Shown: piece by piece, positions 32,157-44,085 of the stretch
How the letters are laid out: each line of letters opens with the position of its first letter
Position numbering within the stretch: the stretch's first letter is position 1
Source: Turnera subulata
Lineage: Eukaryota > Streptophyta > Magnoliopsida > Malpighiales > Passifloraceae
DNA: 64,000 nt
Assembly: GCA_028386065.3 (NCBI GenBank)
Contig: JAKUCV010000195.1
Coordinates: 3,687 to 67,686 of the forward strand
Reading direction: 5' to 3'
Position numbers and translations under genes: made by a program
Notes under the pieces: generated by a model
Told to the model about the DNA's origin: nothing
Seen by the model: the letters and a program-made list of their open reading frames with translations, nothing else
Databases searched by the model: none

Positions 32157-34151
32157 AGTCTCCTTGCATCATTCACGATGGCACAATTTAATTCAAGGAG
32201 TACAACCCAAATCAATTGTTGAAGGATTCTGAGCTCTATCTAAAGCTGTCTAGAGAACACACTCAAGCCAAATATACAAATTCCAAGCTTGAAGAAAAGG
32301 AAGTAAATGAGAAAGACTTGGCACTACAAGTGATTCGGATGGTGAGGACTTTGCGATTCTTTCCCGGTCATCAAGAAAGGATTCAGAGGTAAATGATTCT
32401 TTTCATAAATTTACATATGATGAGCTAATTGTTTAATTTAGTGAATTGCTTGAGATTGTTGGAAAAGATGTAGGAAAGAACATTGCATGTAGAAACATGT
32501 TAAAGTATTGGATTTGATTAAAAAATAAAAAAAAGTATTAGATTTGATAAATTTATTAATAACACTTCACATGTAGTGCCTAGAAAGTATCCTACATCAT
32601 GTGCCAATATTGTTAAAGATCTAAAAATGAATAATGATGTTCCTATGTTTATATCCAATGTTCTAGAGATAAAACTTGTTCTAAATGTGGATGTTTGTGA
32701 AAAACAATTATTGAAAATGATGCTCTTAATCTGAATATTGAATTTGTCAAGTTCATTAAGGGAAGAGTTGGTGTATACCTTCTCTTGATAATAAAGGCGT
32801 TTCTTGTAAAAGAAAAGTTTTGGAGTCATTCATTTAGCATTTAATCCCAAGCCAACCTTAATGAATAACTTTGCTAGAGCTAAATTTTATAGTGCATCAC
32901 ATTTCACATGTCATTATGATGAAAATGGAGGTCATGGCATGATACTTTTCATGATTAAAAGATGTATTGTGTTGATAAATATATTTGGCTACTGAAAGGT
33001 GCCAAAACTAACTCCAACTACCCAAGTTTGTGAGGGTACCAAAAATGTGATTTTCTTAGCAGCAAAATAAGGATAGATGGACGTTGCAAAGTGGTTGCTC
33101 AACGCATATAAAAGACCCATCAAGATTCTCATCCTTAAGCTAAGGTAATGTCACATTTAGTGTTAGCTCAAAAGGTAAGGCACTTGGTAAAGGTGATGAT
33201 GATTTGAATCCTCCTTATAAGATGTCAGCACTATCTCTAAGAGGATACTAAAACATATCACAGTTGTTAATTGAAATAATTTTGGTAATACTTGTCCCAA
33301 TTTTATGTCATGCATGCATTATGCATTATTCATTGTTAGTATTTACTTCTCATAATAGTTTTTTACTGATGTTTTGGCAAATGGTTCTCTTTTATATTCT
33401 GGTATGCATTTTTAGCATTGAAATTGATAAGAAAATCTTTTGAGTTTGCTGAAATTGTTAAATATATTCAAAAACTTTAAAAATGATTTACCATCGTTGA
33501 TGGCAATTCTGACATATTTCTACGTCTAAAAGAAGAGACTATTATTTGATGTTATGTGCTTCATTTGCTATTAAGCATGTTATGAAGTCTTATGGTTTGC
33601 TTATGACTATATGTGCTTGTTTGAGAAAACAAAAGAACATTTACTGAGCATATGACTTTTGCTTTTGGTAGTCATTGCACTTACTTTGGTCATGATGATT
33701 TTCTTCAGAAAGCTCATAAGTGTATCTTATCTTTGATCCTGTCATACTACTTGATGCTACTAATGAGTTGTTGTGTAAGAAATTTGAAAGCATAAGAGTA
33801 GTAAATTCAAGAAGAGCTGAATGGGACAATTGAACTTCGTCCTAGGATTCCACGTAAAGAAATTTTATCTTCATCAACAAAGTTATGCATAAATAAGGCT
33901 TCTCAAACAATCTGGTACTGATGAAGACAAAATTAGTCTACTCTCAATGAGCACAAGAACAAAGTTAGTCAAAGATGAAAATGAGAAAGAGATGGACATA
34001 AAACTACAACGGTATGATCAATAGTGTCGTATATCTCTATGCTACTTGATCCAATACCATGATGAGTACTTTTATTTGTCTATGCTTCAATCAAGTCTTA
34101 AGGTTTCTAATCTATGAGTCATCAAATGATCTTTTCAAGAGCTTAAAAATT
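32157..34151 (+). pseudogene. Sirevirus A internal region, heavily decayed
   Basis: No open frame of note. Short phrases recall gag-pol (acidic and KE-rich text near 32270-32400, a knuckle-less linker, integrase-like or reverse transcriptase-like words) but nothing can be aligned by eye with confidence. Probably remnants of pol with many deletions. Confidence 0.45.
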
Positions 34152-35520
34152 GGTTAAAAAATTTTTTATGTCCTTAAACTTTATTGATTTCATCATTGTT
34201 GTCCAGTACTTTTAATTTTCACAATGGATATCCCTGAACTTGATAAAAGTTAAGTACTCATATCCTTTCTACCTGGAAATGCCAGTGATTTGTTTAGTGG
34301 TGGACACGTATCTAACTCTAGTGAGACTGAAACTAATGAAATTATTTAATAAATTTAGATCTTATTTTAAACTGATTAAATACTAAAAAATGAAGAAAAA
34401 TGTTTCAACCCACAAAAACACATTGCCTGACCGACTAAGAAAAACATCTCAGATGCAGACAACACATATAGCTTCCATAAGCAATTTCAAAATCTTTCAT
34501 TAATAGAACAAAATCCTATCTTTTACTTCCTTCGTTGGACGCTGGTCGCTTGAAGGGGCCTCTGCCTCTGCATCTGCTTACCTACTCCAACTAGCCTTTG
34601 AACAAATTGACGATGACAGGAACGGTGAGAACCGCTGCGAGCTGTGTCGTGTTCTGCAAAGCAAGCAGGTGGAACCTTCACTACAGGAGGAAACAAAAGT
34701 GAAGGATAGCCTCCAAATTAACTACCTTGGGACATCTGACCCCTCTCATCTCGTGGCAAAGAAAGATTGATTTCCCTAAGGTTATCCATTTTGATTGCTT
34801 GCTCTTTATTGTGGGTCTCCGAATAAGAAAATAAAAATTGAATTTTTTATGTTGTGGTGGCTGTGGAATGACAGTATCAAGACTATTGTCGTCAACAGGC
34901 TCGAGACAGCCGCCGTCTAAAAGGCTTCCATATAGGTAAAGTTTGCGGCAGCTGCGGGACCCTAGGTGCTTTTCCGGCCAAGGCAGTGGTGGCTGCCATT
35001 CTGTTGATATGAGGGAATGAGATTGGGAAAGGGTTAGGATTTTTTTTTTAATATTTATTATTAGTTAGTTAAGGTTTTTAATCTTACAGTAAGAGACAAA
35101 GGTTTTCAATCTTAATTGTGACTTACTAATAGTTCAGGTTTCCTTTTTGAAAAATAAGATAAATATTAAAAAACATCGACGACCAGTGGGCCAATCTTTG
35201 AGAATAATCTTTGAATTGAAAAATAATAAAACCAATTTACCTCATAAATTGCTTACCCTGATTTTTTATTATAAAACCAATTTATTTTAATTTAAAAAGA
35301 AGTTTCATAAATTAAATTAGGAAGAAAAGGAAAATGAAAGAAAAATTTGCAGGCCCCATGATACGTGTCAGACTATGGCAATTGACCTGCTGTAGTGGGT
35401 AAAAAGGATAACATAGCCCGGTAATTTGAGAGTTTAGGGATACAAAGAGTGAAATTAAACGTAGAGGGACAACAAATGCGAAATCGACAAAGTATAAGGA
35501 CAGAAAAAACTATTTACTCC
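34152..35520. mobile_element. Mutator-like non-autonomous element
   Basis: Inverted ends of about 45-50 bp: GG..TAAA..TTTTTT.TGTCCTTA.ACTTT..TGATTTC, with TTGTTGTCC inside, at both termini. They are flanked by 9-bp duplications TTAAAAATT (34143-34151) and TTAAAAGTT (35521-35529), 8 of 9 identical. The interior 34520-35030 is clearly richer in GC than its surroundings and could be captured host sequence. I recognise no transposase. Confidence 0.65.
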
Positions 35521-35879
35521 TTAAAAGTTATACTTTTAGAATAGATCACAGTAGCCCAAAGTCATTTTTTTTTAAACTGTTTAATTATTCTAATGATGAC
35601 TTTTTTAGATATCTATTAGACTAAAAAGAACAAATAGTTCTTGTTAGTGCATTGCATAATCATTTCTTTCTTGGTTTAGCAAAAAGTACAATTTGGCGTC
35701 TGTGAAGCCGAATTTGTTATTACTGGTGTTATGACATGCACAAGTTGGTTAGATGAAATATATGTTATTGCCTAGATTATATATGCATCCTCAGTCTATT
35801 CGATAGCTCAAGTGTGCTTAACTCTCTAAAGATTCTTTCTGACACTCATGTACTAAACACACTGAAGAGATACAAAATT

Positions 35880-36015
35880 TCATATACTTAAGAAGGATAT
35901 AACACTTGTTCTTGTCAAAAGTGAGAATTAACTTGCAGATGTTTTCACCAAGCAACTGAAGGAAGATCAGTCCACCAGGATTCATCTAGAGATTGGAATG
36001 CGCACTCCACATTGG
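35880..36015 (+). pseudogene. Sirevirus A RNase H C-terminal remnant
   Basis: Reads LKKDITLVLVKSEN, then LADVFTKQLKEDQSTRIHLEIGM, matching the end of RNase H in Sirevirus C (53030-53150). It fixes the end of pol and shows that most of the domain upstream is lost. Confidence 0.8.
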
Positions 36016-38640
36016 AGTATTTACAGTCCTTCTTTGGTGGTATCTCTCAACTTTGATCTCTTTACATGTGAACATGCATATTCATCACTTAGTTCATGAA
36101 CATTCAATTGCACACTTGCACTTAACATTTAAGCAATGATGAAATTATAATGGAGGTAAAAAAATGGATTTGTGAAATTTGTGACTTATGAAGAAATCAA
36201 AGAGCAAGCTGTTTTGGCATAGGAGATGCCACAGATTCAAAAGGCAGATGTTGAAAAAGGAAGCATCAATTTTTGAGTAGAAATTCTAAGAAAAGAGAGG
36301 GCCTATTTTCAGATCTATAGTCAGAAACCCTGCACATGCCAAAACTGCTAGATTCTTGTAGCATGCCTGCTACTTTTCAAAAGGTAACGGTTGGAAGAAT
36401 ACTTTTCAAAAAGTGACTGATGGGGTTGTTGAGATAACCTCAAATAACCGTTGCATAACTAATTTCCTTCATATTCACTTAACCATCTATCCGTTACTTT
36501 GCAAAAGTAACCGTTGTGACAGAGAGAATTTGCATAGAGAATCTCAAGTGACCATTGGGCAATTACAAAGTCTCACTTATATCCAGCTATCCCAACTATC
36601 TTTCCTATACTCTCTCTCTCATATCTTACCTATGTCCTTTGCACAAACCGAGTAAGAATAATTCTTGACCATGATTGAAAAAAACCTTGCTTCCTATTCT
36701 TTCATTATCCAAAGATCAAATCTCGAATCAAGTCATTCACATCCAAACACAAAGTTCCTTATTTATCTCCACCCAAAATTCAAAAAGGAACAAGAAGCAC
36801 ACTCGGAGTACGAATTGAAGACTTTAAACACTCTACCAATTCTCAAATTATACAGTTGTTTCCTACTAGAGAAGACCTTGAAACTTACAGAAAAAGGATA
36901 AGAGATAATCTGGAGAAGCATCACCAAGTCTTGGAGAGAAAATTAGAGAAGAAGAAGAAAAGACCAAGTCCTCATCCGTAAGAACAAGCTCAAAGGAAAA
37001 CACTCCAGGGAAACCGAGTCAACAAGAGACTGAATCTACTCCGGAAGTGCTACTGTCGGAGACAATTCAGAATAAAAATTTTATGTTGAAGCACCACCAG
37101 ATCTTGAAGCAATAATTATTGAAGAGCCTGAAAAGGCTACTTGGCTGTAGATCTGGAGAAGTTCGAAAGTGCTTTTGGCTTCTACGGTGCCAAAACAGAA
37201 AATAAAGAGAAGCACCAGACTAAAGAAGAGGACTTCTTACCAAAGCTTCTCAAAGAAAGGGAAAGAGGAACTTGTTAGAATTTTAGACTCTGAAGTATGA
37301 GAAAATCTTCCAGTATTGAGCAAAAAGAGTCAAAGTCTAGAGAAGATGTTCTTTAATTCCCATCGCAGAAGTAGACACTTATTAAATCGAGAAATGGGAT
37401 GAAGAAGAGCAAGCTTGCTGAAAATGACTATCCATCTAGTGAGACCAATAAAGGGAATGGAAATGATCAAGAGCTGTTGTTGGTAGTAAAATTCCTAAAG
37501 TCACACTATGCTTCTCCTCTTGATTTTGTTTGACTTGGAGTTCCAAGAGTCAACAAAAGAGCAAGCTTTGAGACTCATACGTCACTTCCTAGAAAGGCCT
37601 GATCTTAACTTGATTGAGAAACTTCTCACAAATATAGCCTTAAAAGCATGATGATGATGGAAGAATCATTGAAATGAAGGAGGACTTGATGGTTTCTAAT
37701 AGAAAACTTGAAGGGGGTGATGCAAATGCAAAAGGAGTATAGACATATTGTTGGCTAAGGTCAGAGATTGTTCTTACTATCATCCACCTCCTATTGCCAC
37801 TCCACAAGAAGAAGAATCTATTGCCAATCAATCTAAAGTTTGACTCCTTCTCCATCTATTGCTCTTTAGATTCATGCATTCCCATATCATATACATATTT
37901 TTCATTGCTTGTTTGGATTTTTATATTATTTTTATGTGCATATTATGTTGATTGTTGTATTTTTTTAATACTATGCTACATATTTTACTATCTATGGTAA
38001 TATCATGTGCTAATTGGTTTTATTCATGCAAAATAGGGAAGATACCATTGATGAGCTTTTGAGCTCTTTCAGTCATTATTGTTGAGTCACTATTCCTGCA
38101 TCATATTATTATGATGCTATGATCTGTTACTTGTATTATTGTTGACGTTTAAATATTTGTATCTTCTTGTTGATTGATACTTTGTGTTGATATTTGGCAC
38201 GATTGATACCAAAACATGAGTATTTCTACTTTGTTGAGTTATTAACACGTTTCTGCAGGAACTTTAATCGTTCTCTTGTAGCCTCACTTCAGATTTATTT
38301 TATACGGAGAAGATCAATTTTGAGCAATAAATTTTATAACTCTAAAGATGTTTATCTTACTAGTCACTCTAGGTGTTGATGTATTTTTGTTGTAGGACTA
38401 TAACCCTTTGTGTTGCGATTTGGCTTGAGACATGCCAAAAAGGGATATTATCAAAAAAATATTATTTGTTGACGTTTCTATTGGCCATACTTTATTACTG
38501 TGTTTTGTTGTTGATTTTTTGCTGGAATATAGTATCGTGATCTATTTTGGCTTATCTCAGTACTTCACACTTGGTCATATTAGCTTTTTGAGATGCCAAA
38601 AGGGGAAGAAATAGTGTTGCGTAATTGCAAAAATGTTTTA
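36016..38640 (+). pseudogene. Sirevirus A post-pol region, decayed
   Basis: Long non-pol region of the type that carries the env-position ORF in Sireviruses. Short open frames (36413-36655, 36665-36901) and Lys/Glu-rich text (36900-37100) are followed by hydrophobic text near 37850-37990. Two TTTGGC-N9-GCCAAA dyads (37173-37195 and 38419-38439) and several single arms occur. No intact ORF. Confidence 0.5.
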
Positions 38641-38741
38641 GATAGGGGGAGCATGCATTAAGGGGGAGCATTTGTGCAAAACTGATTTCAAAAGTTATTG
38701 TCTTTTCACGCAAAGTTTGTCTTCATAAAAAAGGGGGAGAA
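38641..38741 (+). promoter_or_regulatory. Multiple polypurine tracts of Sirevirus A
   Basis: AGGGGGAGCAT occurs at about 38644 and 38661, and AAAAAAGGGGGAGAA abuts the LTR start at 38742. Confidence 0.8.
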
Positions 38742-40612
38742 TGTTGGCCTAAGCTCGGATTAGCATGTGCTTTGTGTTAACTATTTTCTATAATCTTTAT
38801 TAAGCATGCTAACCGAGATAATTGATTATGTGTGGATTAGTGTTTGATTTCGCGTAAATCATATTTATTAATCCTCTTTATTCCATAGCCATGTTTTGAT
38901 GCTAACAAACTTTGAGTTTTAGATTTATATATTAAATCAAAGCATGCATGTGATACTTTTGTGTAGTAGACATGTCTCTTTCAAATCTTGTTACATGTGC
39001 ATCCATCCTAGACTCTATATTATATAATATATTAAATGAGCTAACTAGGTTTTGATTTTCACAAACCTATGTGTAGCATCTTTTGTATCTAACCATGTAT
39101 CACAACTCACAAATATGCCCAATCCATGATCAACATTCTTGGAAGAAGAGTGAGTGGAATTGGAACATGTGTTAGTGGGCATGATGGGTCGCTTTTAACT
39201 ACAAGCTCCCATGCCACTCACATTTGTTTAATCCCTATGGGATTGGTCAAGGAATCTAGTACACTAACATTTTTTGGTTCTGAATCTATGATAAAAGCAA
39301 CCTTAAACAGATCAAATGTCAGCTGGATTCAAACTTTCTTGGTCCAACCTAGGACTATGCTAAACAATGACATCAATGACAAAAAGCTGCTGACTGGTGT
39401 GCCTCGTGCCAAAACATGAAAGGGACAACAGGGAAGATGAACGTTGACGCCCTGGCACCTCTAACGACAGAACGGGCTGAAAGGAAAGGGACTCCTAACG
39501 GATTCAAATTGATTCAACCAAGTCCCACATGGAAATGCCAACCCTGGACTTTACAAAAGCTGCTGAAACGTTGATGACCTGACGTTTTCCATGAAAAATC
39601 TGACAGTGACAAGAGATTGATGATAGTTGGCTTTCTTTGGTCATTGTGTTAAGCTAACCTATTACTAGGAAGTCAAAGCAACCTAGTACTCTATACTTCT
39701 AGAACTACACTGGATGATTCAAACAAGTTGCAGCTTCCTCTTTTAACATTCATAGAAGATTAGCATGTGAGCAACAACCTTGATCTTTACAAAAGGTGCT
39801 GAGTGAAAGTGACTACTCTGGGATTTGAACGTTGTGGCGCCTTTCATGCTAGAACTCGATGCAACTGACAGTGACGCATAGTTGTTACTCTTGGAGGCTT
39901 CTTCCCCCTTGCCTCTATATAAGGAAGACTAATTGATGAAGAATGCTAGAGCTGCCAATGGAGAAAGAAGTGAGAAATTAACAACAACTCTCCTTCTAAG
40001 CTTGAGAGTGTTCAAAGATCCTTCCTTGTGCATTACTTGTAAATCTCTTGAGTGAGTCACTCATGAAGATATCTTGTGAGAGGGTTACATCTTAGACAAG
40101 CTTATGAATACTTTGTGTTGATTAGTGATAAACAAGGCTAGGATTAGCTTTGAGAGAAGGTTTGCAAGTTGCACCATGGAAAAACTTGTAAGAGATAGGC
40201 TTTGTTGGTTAACCTATGAAGAAACCAATTGAGTGAGGTAGGATAAGGGACATCTTACTAGGGAACTAAGAGCAAATCTTGGATAAGCTTTGTGGGTGTG
40301 AGAGGTTAGAGGTTAGCCTAGGTAAAACCTTGTACTATAGGTTATTGGTTGATCCCGTAAAAACCAAGGTTACTGATCGTTAGAAATCTCAAGGTGGACT
40401 CCTTGAGTAGTGGAGGTAGTCCTGTGTGGCAAACCACTATAAATCCTTTATATCTCTAACCCTCTCCTTAATTGTGCTTTAGTGTGTTCATAATTTTCCG
40501 GATTTAGAAACAAAGTTGATTTGGCGTTAGTGGTGCCAAATCGGTGATTAATCGAAAAATAGCTAATTCACCATCCCACCCCCCCTCCCCTCTTAGTCAC
40601 TTTGGACCTATA
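38742..40612 (+). repeat. Second LTR of Sirevirus A
   Basis: 1871 bp, TGTTGGCC to CCTATA, followed after two bases by TGGTAGCGGAGC (40615-40626), a primer-binding site. It therefore acts as the 3' LTR of one unit and the 5' LTR of the next. The dyad GATTTGGC-N9-GCCAAATC is at 40518-40542. Confidence 0.87.
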
Positions 40613-40915
40613 AATGGTAGCGGAGCCACGTTCTCTGTACATGGATTAACCTCCAGGAGATAAAGAATAAGGCTTTAGAGAGTCACAGCATCACAAAAGT
40701 TCCTTATCTTTTGTGGTGTGAAGTTTGGCCATTGGAAGTTTTTTTGTTGAAGATTTTTGTAGAGTGTCAAGAACTTGAGAAATGGCTCGGTATGAAAAAT
40801 TCCTACTAGAGACGAACCAAAAATGTGTTGAAGTTCTGGTTAGTAGAGGAAGTGAATGAACCCAAGCCAAATTCTAAAGTAGCGAACCTCCTTCGATTTG
40901 GCATCAATGAAGCCA
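40613..40915 (+). pseudogene. Start of a second Sirevirus A internal region, truncated
   Basis: Primer-binding site, leader and gag start match 31810-32113 almost base for base, including AAG in place of the initiator. The match stops after AATGAAGCCA at 40915, where chromovirus LTR sequence begins. Confidence 0.85.
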
Positions 40916-41564
40916 TAAGTGTATCCAGTTTTATTATTTCTCCTCCCTCAACTAGTTACTATAATTCTATTATCCGACCATTATCTCATTATCCCGAGCA
41001 GGCTCACAGCCTCTCCGCTCGTCTGGATATTACAACTTATCCCAACTGTTATCTCGTACCAGTACCCTCGGTACTCAACTCACACAATCCTCACAGTCAA
41101 CAACAACAGTAATAGACTTACTTATACCAACAATTCCAATATCATCAATAACAACAACAGTAGCAATATTTTCAACATCATCAACAGCATCAAACATCAA
41201 TTTAACTCATCACACAACAAGCCATTCACAGCCACAAAGAATTATTCTAGCATATAACACACATAGTAAACAAAGAGCAACTTGGTATTACGGGCTGTAT
41301 ATAAATATTTACTTATCCTCACCTTAGCCGATTCCTATTCCTGAAAGTCCTCGAAATGTCCCGGCTCAGGCTCCTCGGGGTACTGCTCGTTATCAATTCC
41401 TATATCAAACAACAATTTATGCACACATAAGATGATATGCAAATGCTCCACTATTACTGTAAGCCGTAAAATAATTACTGGACCAACTCGGTACTTCCCC
41501 GGGTTATTCCCATTTTCATCATAATTCACCATTTATTTTCAAGTGTCGAAATAATACTATATCG

Positions 41565-41619
<55 letters not shown>

Positions 41620-42922
41620 GGTATAATACTTTGATAATACCCTTTCCAATTATTTACTTTCTCAAGTTAATTATTTCTCCATAACCGTACCTATACTTTT
41701 TTTTCCAAACACAAGTTATTTTTATTTTCCAAGTTTTTCCCAAAATTATATTTATTATGATTAAAATACCAAGTAATTATTATTTCTCGGAATTATGTTT
41801 TTTTTTCCTCTTTTCCAGATTATCCCCATATACCAAATATAATCATTTATTCTTTTTTTTTTAAATTCAGATTGGGCCATGAACAGTACCGGCCCAGACC
41901 CTGCATAGTGCGAAGCCCAGACCCAACTAGGAGCCCAGGCATAGGCCCATGTAGAAGCCCGAGCCAGCCAGCCCAGCAACCCAATCAGCCCACTGACCCA
42001 CTTGCACAGCCGGGTCGACCCGCGACCCTGATATTCGGGTCGTCTTCAACCCATCCATACACCCGTTTACAAAACGGGTAACTCATATAGATGCGACGAA
42101 TGGGGCGCGGATCGGGCGAGACGACGGTGATGAAGGAGGCGTGGCGGCTGTTGGTAGTCGTCGACAGCGGCAAGGCGGCGGTGATGGTTGCGAGTTGGTG
42201 GAGACGCAACCCGAGCTGCTGCTGCTTTGTCCGGTGGTGCTGCAGCGGAGGTCGGCGGTGTGAGGGCAACGCGAGCGGCTGCAACGGTGAGGCAAGCGAG
42301 GGAAGATGGTGGCTGCTGGTGGTCGGGTTGTTGATGGTGGCCGGCGGTTGGTGTGGTGGTGAGGTGGCGGCAGCCCCTCCTCCTTTTCTTTTCTTTTGTG
42401 TTTTTTTTTCTTTTTTTTTTCTGTTTCCTTTTCTGGTTCTGGTTTTGAGAAAGGAAACTGGATAACGGGTTTTTGTTTTGTAGGGTGAGGATGAAGAAAC
42501 TGGGTGATGGGTTTTTGTAGGAAATGATGGGTACGAGCAAAAATAAAACACGCAGAGTCACGTTCATCACAGGAGGGAACAACCCTCACATGCATACAGG
42601 AAAAAGGCGGCTGCATAATTCAATTATGGAGTCGTGTCCCGTCCAGACCAAAAAATAACTACAACACCCCCTTGACTTTATTTTTGGTCCGTTATCTCGA
42701 AGATAAACCTGACTTTTCTCGAGATTCCTGGACCCGAAAAACACCAACTCTGGTACGTAAAATCCGCAGAAAAATCCCGAACGTGGGGTATAGGTCGGTT
42801 TCAGAATCCGATGCATAATTTACCCTGAAATAATTATCCAAGATTATTTTTATATGGTAAATTACTGTACAAAGTGTTTTACAGTCCCGGTAAAAATATG
42901 AATTTTTACTCGGGCTGTTATA
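40916..42922 (-). repeat. Tekay-type 3' LTR, truncated at its far end
   Basis: On the minus strand it begins TATAACAGCCCGAG at 42922 (TG decayed to TA), directly after a purine tract. It shares CGAAA-rich, GC-rich and GGTGAGGAT segments with the solo LTR at 11413. The end expected to read GGGGCGTTTCA is missing at 40916. GC-rich frames at 42067-42616 are low-complexity LTR text. Confidence 0.75.
41571..41618. repeat. (TA)n microsatellite
   Basis: About 24 uninterrupted TA units inside the chromovirus LTR. Confidence 0.97.
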
Positions 42923-44085
42923 GTGTACCCCCTTAAAAGAATTTCGTCCCCGAAATTCACTCCGTTGCGGTGAAGAGATGCGAATACTGGGACCGCATGC
43001 GCTCCTCGACTTCCCATGTTGACTCGTTAGCGGAATGCTTACTCCACTTGACCTTTACCATGGGAATGGAGCGGTTCCGTAACTGCCGTACTTCTCGAGC
43101 AAGAATCTGTTCAGGCACTTCTGTGTAGGTAAGATCTTCTGCCACTTCAACTTCCACTGGGGCCACAATATGACTAGGGTCTGATCGGTATCTCCTTAGC
43201 ATGGAGACGTGGAACACATCATGTATGCGTGAAAGCTCTTCAGGTAAGGACAACCTGTAAGCTAGTGGTCTAATCCTCTCAACAATCTCTTATGGCCCGA
43301 TATACCTTGGGCTCAGCTTTCCTCTTTTGTCGAATCTGATCACTCCTTCCCAGGGTGCAACTCTAAGAAAAACCTTCTCACCAATGTTATACTCCACCTC
43401 ACGTCGGTGTTTGTCGGCATAGCTCTTTTGCCGATCCTGAGCAGCTCTCATGCACTGCTTCACTGTCTGAATCTTGTCAACTGTCTATTTGACTAAATCT
43501 GGTCCAATGATCAGTCTCATACCCTCTTCGTCCCAACATACCGGACTTCTACACTTCCTTCCACAGAGAGCCTGGAAAGGTGGTACACCAATGCTGGAAT
43601 GGTAGCCGTTGTTATAAGCAAACTCTGCTAAGGGTAGATACTTATCCCAACTCCCACTGAAGTTAAGTGCACAAGCTCTAAGCATGTCCTCCAGTGTCTG
43701 TATAGTCCTCTCAGACTGTCCTTCTGTCTGAGGATGAAAAGCGGTACTGAAGCTCAACTTGGTTCCCAGCGGTGCTTGTAAACTCTTCCAGAATTGTGAT
43801 GTGAATCTTGGATCTCTGTCTGAGACTATGGACTTTGGAATCCAGCAACATACTTACCCGCCAATGTGTCCATGGTATCAGTTTGGCGGATAGGTAAGGA
43901 ATGAGCCGATTTTGTCAATCGGTCAACGATGACCCAAATAGCATCATGCTACCTCCGAGTCATCGGTAAACCAGTCACAAAATCCATGGTGATCATCCCC
44001 CACTTCCACTCCGGTATTGTCAATGATCTCATCTTGCCTGCTGGAGCCTGATGTTCAGCTTTCAGCTTTCAGCTTTCACCTGCTG
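42923..44085 (-). pseudogene. Chromovirus (Tekay/Del-like Gypsy) integrase C-terminal half and chromodomain
   Basis: From right to left: integrase core remnants (MDFVTGLPMTRR and IVDRLTKSAHF text, then 43757-43485 with [27 protein letters not shown], holding the catalytic Glu, and LAEFAYNN). The YNIGEKVFLRVAPWEG linker follows, then 43253-42957 with SRIHDVFHVSMLRRY and a chromodomain (VPEQILAREVRQLRNRSIP, VKVKWSKHSANESTWE). The chromodomain can direct insertion to heterochromatin. CGAAATTCTTTTAAGGGGG precedes the LTR as polypurine tract. Stops, and a 14-bp expansion of AAAGCTG at about 44060-44083, break the frame. The 5' two thirds of the element are missing. Confidence 0.9.

Larger units (their letters stand above)
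18530..40915 (+). mobile_element. Decayed Sirevirus (A) with LTR-internal-LTR-internal arrangement
   Basis: Two related LTRs (18530-31809 with nested insertions, and 38742-40612) flank a degenerate internal region (31810-38741). A second primer-binding site and the start of a second internal region follow the second LTR (40613-40915) before the sequence is cut off by a chromovirus fragment. Sirevirus hallmarks are the SIRE-type RNase H tail, several polypurine tracts, a long post-pol region and palindromic dyads. Both gag starts carry AAG instead of ATG at the expected initiator. No third LTR or right-hand target duplication survives. Confidence 0.8.

Noticed and set aside
32518..32829. 103-codon minus frame in Sirevirus A
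   Set aside because: Antisense to a decayed sense-strand retroelement and without any recognised domain.
37794..38000. Hydrophobic 68-codon frame as a membrane protein gene
   Set aside because: AT-rich decayed post-pol Sirevirus sequence; hydrophobicity follows from T-rich codons.
42067..42616. Gly/Trp-rich and Pro/Thr-rich open frames
   Set aside because: Same situation in the chromovirus 3' LTR; open in several frames because of composition.
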